Shown here: positions 7,201 to 11,005 of the stretch, piece after piece | Layout: the number at the start of each line of letters is the position of its first letter | Numbering within the stretch: the stretch's first letter is position 1 | Origin: Desulfocapsaceae bacterium | GTDB taxonomy: Bacteria > Desulfobacterota > Desulfobulbia > Desulfobulbales > Desulfocapsaceae | Assembly (NCBI GenBank): GCA_029934775.1 | Contig: JAOZLO010000028.1 | Span: 3,560 to 14,564 of the forward strand | Direction: 5' to 3' | DNA: 11,005 nt | Translations under genes and position numbers: made by a program | Notes under the pieces: generated by a model | The model's input: only the letters and a program-made list of their open reading frames with translations | What the model was told of the DNA's origin: nothing | The model's database searches: none

Positions 7201-8419
7201 GGTTATTGCTCCGACTTCAGTCTCCACCAACTGGCAGTCGGAGGTGACACGGTTTACTCCTACCATCAATATCAAATTTTTTTCAGGGAAGGACAGGAAA
7301 AAAACTGTCAAAGACCTTGGCAAGTTTGACATGTTGATTACAACATATACTCTTCTTCAACAGGAAAGTGAGCTTCTCGCTTCGATACAATGGCAGACCG
7401 TCATTCTTGACGAAGCCCAGGCAATTAAAAATGCGGCGACTAAACGCTCTCAGGCTGCCATGGCCCTGCAGGCCCGATTCAGACTTATCACTACAGGAAC
7501 ACCCATTGAAAATCATCTGGGTGAACTCTGGAACCTGTTTCATTTTATCAATCCGGGCCTGTTAGCGAGTATGAACAGTTTCAATGAACGTTTTGCCATC
7601 CCCATAGAACGATACCAAGACAGAGAGGCAAGACTTAAACTTAAAAAGCTGATCCGCCCTTTCATCCTGAGGAGGATAAAGTCACAGGTACTGGAAGAGC
7701 TGCCATCCCGTACTGAAGTAACCCTGGATGTGGAAATGAGTCAGGAGGAAGCTCATTTTTATGAGGCTCTACGTCAGAACGCCATTGATAAACTGGAAGG
7801 TAACAAAGACAAAAAAGGCAGGCATCTGCAGATTCTGACAGAGATCATGAAATTACGACAGGCCTGCTGTAACCCTCGCCTGCTGGATCAAAACACCAGC
7901 ATTGAGAGCTCAAAACTAAAGGTGTTTGCCGCCCTCATTGAAGAACTTATCGGGGGCAGACATAAAGCCCTCGTTTTCAGTCAATTCATTGGCCACCTGC
8001 GTATCATCCGGGAACACCTCGATGAACAGAACATCAATTATCAATATCTTGATGGTGGAACCAGCTCAAAAAAACGTAAAGAACGGGTAGATGCCTTTCA
8101 ATCCGGCCAAGGTGACCTCTTTCTTATCAGTTTAAAAGCAGGAGGACTAGGCCTCAATCTCACCGCTGCAGATTATGTTATCCATATGGATCCATGGTGG
8201 AATCCTGCTGTAGAAGACCAGGCATCAGATCGGGCACATCGAATCGGCCAGACACGTCCTGTAACTATTTACAGGTTGGTATGCAAAAACTCAATTGAAG
8301 AAAAAATTGTGCTGCTCCATCAGGAAAAACGTGCCCTTGCCGGCAGCCTGCTGGAAGGCAGTGACGTCAGTGCAAAGATGAAAACTGGTGACCTGTTTAA
8401 TTTAATCAAAGCCGGTTAG
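4256..8419 (+). CDS. Large SNF2-family ATPase/helicase with long N-terminal region including TPR-like repeats
   Basis: A 1387-residue protein with a complete SNF2 ATPase core in its last third. Motif I is LADDMGLGKT (956-965, K964); motif Ia VIAPTSVSTNW (983-993); Walker B DEAQ (1052-1055); motif III TGTPIEN (1080-1086). The second RecA lobe has KALVFSQF (from 1237), LKAGGLGLNLTAA (motif V, from 1293) and motif VI DQASDRAHRIGQ (1321-1332) with arginine fingers R1326 and R1329. All catalytic residues are present, so it should be an active dsDNA translocase or remodeller. Ahead of the core are a probable winged-helix-like start (about 1-110), a TPR-like helical stretch (about 225-420), a beta-rich block (about 560-760) and an SGRFVEIAKGQFIAL segment (near 840), seen in the helicase-associated region of bacterial SNF2 proteins. 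No Shine-Dalgarno sequence precedes the ATG, and the next Met is residue 21. It stands alone: a terminator lies before it and convergent genes after. No partner methylase or nuclease is adjacent, so a defence role is unsupported. Confidence 0.9.
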   Translation: MQTTPLLEQYKKLSLFEQSLMQFISIVYEPAHSTLIVNCLRKLEFKNPRGNRPTVTNLNHYLSKFEQFGLLTQEKQCSPEIVEALSKIAVAEGIFKLYAKVIQNEAPVSYYYGKWTTRCWRAMREMRIGVYTQEFSLIDDAQEFLDNQCRDLVSTSPPTVQIMTQPFDAAWFRTLPTSFQFYLLNNVLQYGQETLSGYPEILAFLSSKDELADLNVDEQLPFRRLLFNELLFQGRFTDAKELVTVHQNSFKGTGALGTILFLTGEKETALASYEEDIRFLKECSNSENVSLFGPTGLFYILARISSQKKDYPAIANQIGIALLQFRGAPENDAYSYLATVIESQITEGMQGVEIVLPEISTQNALTVVFAGLCQYWLNSSIQPDIEAEIVAFFEKARSGNYGFFTLVLGDILSTLLHDNVTYLSINSDLREKSGIISLLSILEPEEPWKRSLQALIHATSQDDETPPKAIRLVWVISFERNKININPREQKLGPIKKWSKGRPISLSRLYQTNQLTYLTPQDRKICAAIKKIHNVETQGTTYHFEMDKALVAMISHPLLFLSESDATPVEFVAGEPELLVEERGESLHIRFAQPVSSSNISYYRETPTRVKIITINDNHRRIAQITGKDGITVPLSASEQVLTAIGNISSFMTVHSAIAADNAGNRPSNITFVDSDSTTYIHLVPYGTGFRLEMFVKPFIDGGHYLKPGQGVENIMAEVKGKRLQTKRNLALEEEKARDVEELCPILDLAIDLEQENDREWHLQDPDDCLQALTELQAIRDKVKIEWPEGEKLIINQRASLENLNLKIRTNRQNWFAMSGHLTLDQGQVIELKELLTKIKSTSGRFVEIAKGQFIALTQEFKKRLEDMNVFSDGYQDEDSDEILFHPLAALVLGKLTDQTKTDADAGWKDQTEKIREAQNFTPEIPSTLQAELRDYQKEGYYWLARLAHWGVGGCLADDMGLGKTVQSLAIILKLAANGPSLVIAPTSVSTNWQSEVTRFTPTINIKFFSGKDRKKTVKDLGKFDMLITTYTLLQQESELLASIQWQTVILDEAQAIKNAATKRSQAAMALQARFRLITTGTPIENHLGELWNLFHFINPGLLASMNSFNERFAIPIERYQDREARLKLKKLIRPFILRRIKSQVLEELPSRTEVTLDVEMSQEEAHFYEALRQNAIDKLEGNKDKKGRHLQILTEIMKLRQACCNPRLLDQNTSIESSKLKVFAALIEELIGGRHKALVFSQFIGHLRIIREHLDEQNINYQYLDGGTSSKKRKERVDAFQSGQGDLFLISLKAGGLGLNLTAADYVIHMDPWWNPAVEDQASDRAHRIGQTRPVTIYRLVCKNSIEEKIVLLHQEKRALAGSLLEGSDVSAKMKTGDLFNLIKAG

Positions 8420-8428
8420 TGCACCGGC
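8411..8428. terminator. Weak bidirectional hairpin between convergent SNF2 and CULT genes
   Basis: GCCGGT (8411-8416) and ACCGGC (8423-8428) pair around a 6-nt loop that contains the SNF2 stop codon. On the minus strand it is followed by TTTGATTAAA, a mediocre U-tract; on the plus strand by CATCAGTGAG, none. It lies about 70 bp past the CULT stop and is the only hairpin I see between the convergent genes. It may be a weak terminator for the minus-strand unit. Confidence 0.35.
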
Positions 8429-8499
8429 CATCAGTGAGAAATTTTACTCGAAATCGGGGCAATCGATAAATTTAATCACACGCTGGACTAACCCGCAAA

Positions 8500-8904
8500 T
8501 TACCCTTGTAAACGGGCAGGCAGCAGTCCGTAAAACCCGGATTCTCCCGTCTCATAATACCAGCCAAGATGGCCACCGCATGTACGGCATAGAGCAAACT
8601 GCCACACAGAACCGGAAAACCAGGTAAACTCAGAGGTAGGCTCTCCCATAAGCTGACAGCCAGGCGCGTCACGAAAACAACCAAGCTCAAAGACAATGCC
8701 ATGCGGATTAAAAAAAGTGTGGGAATGGGAACCGTTTATGCGTATTGCCTGATCTTTTCGGGTGATTTGATTTAAACACAATTTACAAAAGAGAGCTTCA
8801 TCAGTCCTGAATTCTTCCTCTCCCTGTACAACCGGACTAACGACTTCATTCTGTCCTGCACCATCACGAAAAAAAACATGTCCTCCCGACACTCCGACAT
8901 CCAT
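8500..8904 (-). CDS. Single-domain CULT (cereblon-like, thalidomide-binding domain) protein
   Basis: A 134-residue protein whose residues 38-132 match the CULT domain, the C-terminal ligand-binding domain of human cereblon. It has two zinc-binding pairs, FCKLC (C40, C43) and CRTC (C106, C109); the signature FFNPHG (64-69), which parallels YVNPHG in cereblon; GEPTSEFTWF, then W101 and GHLGWYY. The three tryptophans W95, W101 and W115 line up with cereblon W380, W386 and W400, the aromatic cage that holds the glutarimide of thalidomide. Y117 takes the place of F402, and F93 that of H378. Bacterial single-domain relatives (such as the Magnetospirillum protein used as a structural model) are of similar size and bind uridine- and imide-like ligands. 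Their cellular function is unknown. There is no Lon-like N-terminal domain or DDB1-binding region, hence no link to ubiquitin. The ATG follows a purine-rich GAGAGGGGAAG, and the gene starts 40 bp after cobA-hemD on the same strand, so it is probably cotranscribed with it. Confidence 0.9.
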   Translation of the reverse strand: MDVGVSGGHVFFRDGAGQNEVVSPVVQGEEEFRTDEALFCKLCLNQITRKDQAIRINGSHSHTFFNPHGIVFELGCFRDAPGCQLMGEPTSEFTWFSGSVWQFALCRTCGGHLGWYYETGESGFYGLLPARLQG

Positions 8905-8944
8905 GTCTTCCCCTCTCTGGTGTCATGAAAGATCGAGAATCCTT

Positions 8945-10507
8945 CTAGCTTTTTTCATCACTGTAGTACTGTACAATAGACCAGACCAGTTCTGAAATAG
9001 TATACTCTTCAGGCTGGACAGTTACATGAAACCCGCTGTCTGTCACTGTTTTGGCGGTTATGGGGCCAATGGCGGCAATATCAACCCCATCCAGAAGTTG
9101 CTCCAGTTCTTCCTGATTTTCAGCATCAATCATCTTGAGAAAGTTTCTTACAGTGGACGAGCTGGTAAAAGTAACCATATCAACCCTGCCCTCTTCCAAA
9201 TCTTTTCGCAGACTCTTGCGGGGCTCCTCCTCAGGGCTGTTCTGATAGACGGGAACTACAGTTACCTGTGCACCGGCACCTCTCAACGTCTCCGGAAGTA
9301 TTTCACGAGCTTTAACTGCTCTCGGGATAAGAATATTTCTTCCTTCAACTCCCTGATCAAGCAGGCTTTCCGCCAGACCCTCTCCAGTAAAGGTGCTTGG
9401 AATAAGATCTGCATTTATACCATAGCTCAGGAGGAGGTCTGCTGTACTTTTGCCAACGGCTGCAATTTCGGGCCCTTTCACATCTCTTGCATCCATACCT
9501 CTGGCATAGAGGTGTTCAAAAAAATATTTTACCCCATGGAGGGAGGTAAACAAAATCCAGTGATACTCATCCAACCTTTCAAGCTCACCGTCGAGTACTT
9601 TATACGAATCGATCGGTTTAATATTGATAGTAGAATACTCAAGACAATCGGCACCAAATTCTTCGAGGCCGGCAACCAGCTCACTTGCCTGCTCCCGGGT
9701 TCTGGTAACGATAATTTTTTTGCCGAAAAGAACTCTTTTTTCGAACCAGTCAATAGTATCTCGGAGGGTCACCACTTCACCCACAATGATAAGAGAAGGT
9801 GGTTTGATTTCACTCTCCACAACTATCTCGGCAATAGTCTCAAGTGTACCAACAACGGATCGCTGTTCAGGGGTGGAAGCCCAGCGAACAACGGCAACCG
9901 GAGTCTTCGGATCTCGACCATGTTTAACGAGATTTTCAACGATTGACGGGAGATTTTTAATCCCCATATACACAACAAGTGTTCCCACTCCCGTTGCCAG
10001 TTTTGACCAGTCTATATTGGATGTTTCTTTAGTTGGGTCTTCGTGACCAGTGATAAAAGCAACAGTGGCAGTATAATCTCTATGCGTTATGGGAATACCT
10101 GCGTATGTTGCCGCAGCCGTGGCAGATGTGACTCCAGGCACAATCTCAAAAGAGACTCCAGCTTGATGCAGTCGCTCAACTTCCTCACCCCCACGGCCAA
10201 AAATAAAAGGGTCACCGCCTTTAAGCCGAACGACCATTTTACCAGCCCTGGCATGATCAACCAACATCTGGTTAATTTCGTCCTGGGAGTGTATATGCTT
10301 GACCCCTCCCTTTTTTCCTACATAGATCTTTTCTGCAGAAGCGGGAAGATGTTTTAATAATTTTTTACTGGCAAGATAATCATACACAGCAACCTCAGCC
10401 CGCTCTAAGAGACTCTTTCCACGTACGGTAATAAGGCCCGGGTCACCGGGGCCCGCACCCACCAGATACACCTTTCCAGGCCTGGCTACTTTTGGCTTAT
10501 CTTCCAT
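8945..10507 (-). CDS. cobA-hemD: Uroporphyrinogen-III C-methyltransferase / uroporphyrinogen-III synthase fusion (CobA-HemD)
   Basis: A bifunctional 520-residue tetrapyrrole enzyme. The N-terminal half (about 10-245) is a SAM-dependent uroporphyrinogen-III methyltransferase that makes precorrin-2. It shows GKVYLVGAGPGDPGLITVRG near the start, VRLKGGDPFIFGRGGEE (about 93-109), PGVTSATAAATYAGIPITHR (124-143), VVYMGIKNL and the closing PPSLIIVGEVV. The C-terminal half (about 262-515) is uroporphyrinogen-III synthase, which cyclises hydroxymethylbilane; visible segments are KKIIVTRTREQASEL, WILFTSLHGVKYFF, FTSSSTVRNF, AAIGPITAKT and YTISELV. The fusion channels the common precursor into siroheme, cobalamin and the alternative heme route, and siroheme is needed by the sulfite reductase that DsrC serves. 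I prefer the ATG at 10507; an in-frame TTG at 10513 would add two residues, and neither has a good Shine-Dalgarno sequence. The upstream terminator implies a separate promoter in 10508-10570, but none is convincing. hemA, hemB and hemC are not adjacent. Confidence 0.95.
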   Translation of the reverse strand: MEDKPKVARPGKVYLVGAGPGDPGLITVRGKSLLERAEVAVYDYLASKKLLKHLPASAEKIYVGKKGGVKHIHSQDEINQMLVDHARAGKMVVRLKGGDPFIFGRGGEEVERLHQAGVSFEIVPGVTSATAAATYAGIPITHRDYTATVAFITGHEDPTKETSNIDWSKLATGVGTLVVYMGIKNLPSIVENLVKHGRDPKTPVAVVRWASTPEQRSVVGTLETIAEIVVESEIKPPSLIIVGEVVTLRDTIDWFEKRVLFGKKIIVTRTREQASELVAGLEEFGADCLEYSTINIKPIDSYKVLDGELERLDEYHWILFTSLHGVKYFFEHLYARGMDARDVKGPEIAAVGKSTADLLLSYGINADLIPSTFTGEGLAESLLDQGVEGRNILIPRAVKAREILPETLRGAGAQVTVVPVYQNSPEEEPRKSLRKDLEEGRVDMVTFTSSSTVRNFLKMIDAENQEELEQLLDGVDIAAIGPITAKTVTDSGFHVTVQPEEYTISELVWSIVQYYSDEKS

Positions 10508-10569
10508 AATCAATACGACACTGATTGGGTAAAATTCAAATTATTATCTTTATTCCAGTAACTCACAGG

Positions 10570-10605
10570 AAAAAAGGGCTCTCCCACCAATCGGGATAGC
10601 CCTTT
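10570..10605 (-). terminator. Rho-independent terminator of the small di-cysteine gene
   Basis: AAAGGGCT (10573-10580) pairs with AGCCCTTT (10598-10605). After one C-T mismatch, TCCC (10582-10585) pairs with GGGA (10593-10596), leaving a 7-nt loop. On the minus strand the stem ends in a run of six T (complement of 10570-10575). It lies 113 bp past the stop of the gene at 10719 and upstream of cobA-hemD, separating the two units. Confidence 0.8.
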
Positions 10606-10718
10606 ACTTAACCCGAACAGACCGGAACTCCTGAAAAGATTGAAATAAACACCTTCACAAAATTGTTTTCAGGCAAAAAAATGAAATTCCGACAATTTCG
10701 AGTTTCATCAAACAAGTA
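10606..10718. repeat. Intergenic stretch with two short inverted repeats
   Basis: CCTGAAAA (10630-10637) and TTTTCAGG (10666-10673) are perfect inverted copies 28 bp apart. GAAATT and AATTTC (about 10683-10699) form a 6-bp stem with a 5-nt loop, flanked by ATGAAA/TTTCAT. They lie in the 3' untranslated part of the small di-cysteine gene's transcript and may be RNA-stabilising structures. I see no known regulatory motif. Confidence 0.3.
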
Positions 10719-11005
10719 TTAAAGCCCGCTCATGATGGCATCTGTAACCTCTCCTATTCCCACAGATCCATCAACAGATATGACTTTAGGCCCACCCGCT
10801 TTTTTGAAATACATAACCGCTGCCATGGTTCCGGTAACTTCATCATAATAAATACCATGGCGCTTGTTAATTGCACCCTCATCCTGATCATCTGCCCGAG
10901 TATTCAGGTCCCCTCCGCACACACGACACACCAGCTTACCGTCTTTTTCAACCGGTTTAATTGCATCAAAAGCAATATGATTGGGATGGTTATTATCATT
11001 CACAC
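10719..11005 (-). CDS. Small di-cysteine protein of unknown function (possibly 5'-partial)
   Basis: The minus frame is open from the window edge to a TAA at 10721-10719. A GTG at 11003 would give 94 residues, but with only two bases beyond it the true start may lie outside. The most striking feature is LVCRVCGGDLNTR (about residues 24-36), one CxxC of zinc-ribbon or rubredoxin-knuckle type without a second pair, so any metal site would need a partner or dimer. It is followed by an acidic stretch (DDQDEG) and a compact part with VTGTMAAVMYFKKAGGPKVISV, alternating hydrophobics suggesting beta strands, then GIGEVTDAIMSGL. No signal peptide or membrane helix is seen. I do not recognise the family. 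It precedes cobA-hemD on the same strand but has its own terminator, so a functional link is not shown. Confidence 0.7.
   Translation of the reverse strand, partial: VNDNNHPNHIAFDAIKPVEKDGKLVCRVCGGDLNTRADDQDEGAINKRHGIYYDEVTGTMAAVMYFKKAGGPKVISVDGSVGIGEVTDAIMSGL

Noticed and set aside
4256..8904. SNF2 protein plus CULT protein as a possible defence or ubiquitin-like degradation module.
   Set aside because: The two genes are convergent, not cotranscribed. No methylase, nuclease, DUF1998-type or protease gene is adjacent, and the CULT protein lacks the Lon-like and DDB1-binding parts of cereblon.
9026..9946. A 306-residue open frame on the plus strand opposite cobA-hemD.
   Set aside because: It is antisense to strongly conserved SUMT/UroS coding sequence, its protein is cysteine- and serine-rich with no recognisable domain, and it has no ribosome-binding site. 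It is a shadow frame.
10740..10758. The GIGE(V/M)TD sequence shared between the small di-cysteine protein and DsrC, with 13 identical bases.
   Set aside because: The rest of the proteins do not align, and in DsrC the motif lies before the helix-turn-helix segment while here it is near the C-terminus. A chance match is more likely than duplication.
1..11005. CRISPR arrays, insertion sequences, prophage genes or rRNA/tRNA genes.
   Set aside because: No regularly spaced repeats, terminal inverted repeats with a transposase, phage structural motifs or tRNA cloverleaf was seen on either strand.

Overview
This window looks like chromosomal DNA of an anaerobic, sulfur-metabolising bacterium of the Desulfobacterota type (sulfate reducer or sulfur disproportionator, perhaps Desulfobulbales-like). 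The main reasons are a bona fide dsrC, with both C-terminal redox cysteines, and a fused cobA-hemD gene, an arrangement known from anaerobes that make siroheme and heme from precorrin-2. The organism-level call is an inference from gene content. There is no transposase, integrase, phage gene, CRISPR array, tRNA or rRNA in the window.

Layout: (1) 1-1186, plus strand: the 3' end of an unrecognised AT-rich gene, then a stand-alone ATP-grasp enzyme of the RimK-like type. (2) 1163-1548, minus strand: dsrC, convergent with the ATP-grasp gene. Its strong intrinsic terminator lies inside the last codons of that gene. (3) 1561-2174: an AT-rich 0.6 kb divergent intergenic region. It has an 18-bp palindrome resembling a Rex operator over the likely dsrC promoter, and no convincing gene. 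(4) 2175-4132: a membrane-anchored parvulin-type chaperone (PpiD/SurA-like) closed by a clear terminator. (5) 4256-8419: a 1387-residue SNF2-family ATPase with a long N-terminal region that includes a TPR-like stretch. (6) 8500-11005, minus strand: read 5'->3', a small di-cysteine protein of unknown function, a terminator, cobA-hemD, and 40 bp further a single-domain CULT protein. CULT is the ligand-binding domain of eukaryotic cereblon, the thalidomide target.

How the genes fit together: DsrC is the sulfur-carrying partner of siroheme-containing dissimilatory sulfite reductase. CobA-HemD makes uroporphyrinogen III and precorrin-2, the siroheme precursor. Both therefore support sulfur respiration, although they are not in one operon here. 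PpiD is a housekeeping envelope-folding factor, and the SNF2 protein a DNA- or nucleoprotein-remodelling ATPase of unknown target. The most unusual element is the bacterial cereblon-like CULT gene, placed so that it is probably cotranscribed with cobA-hemD. No function can be assigned to it from sequence beyond a predicted zinc-bound aromatic-cage pocket for small imide- or uracil-like ligands.
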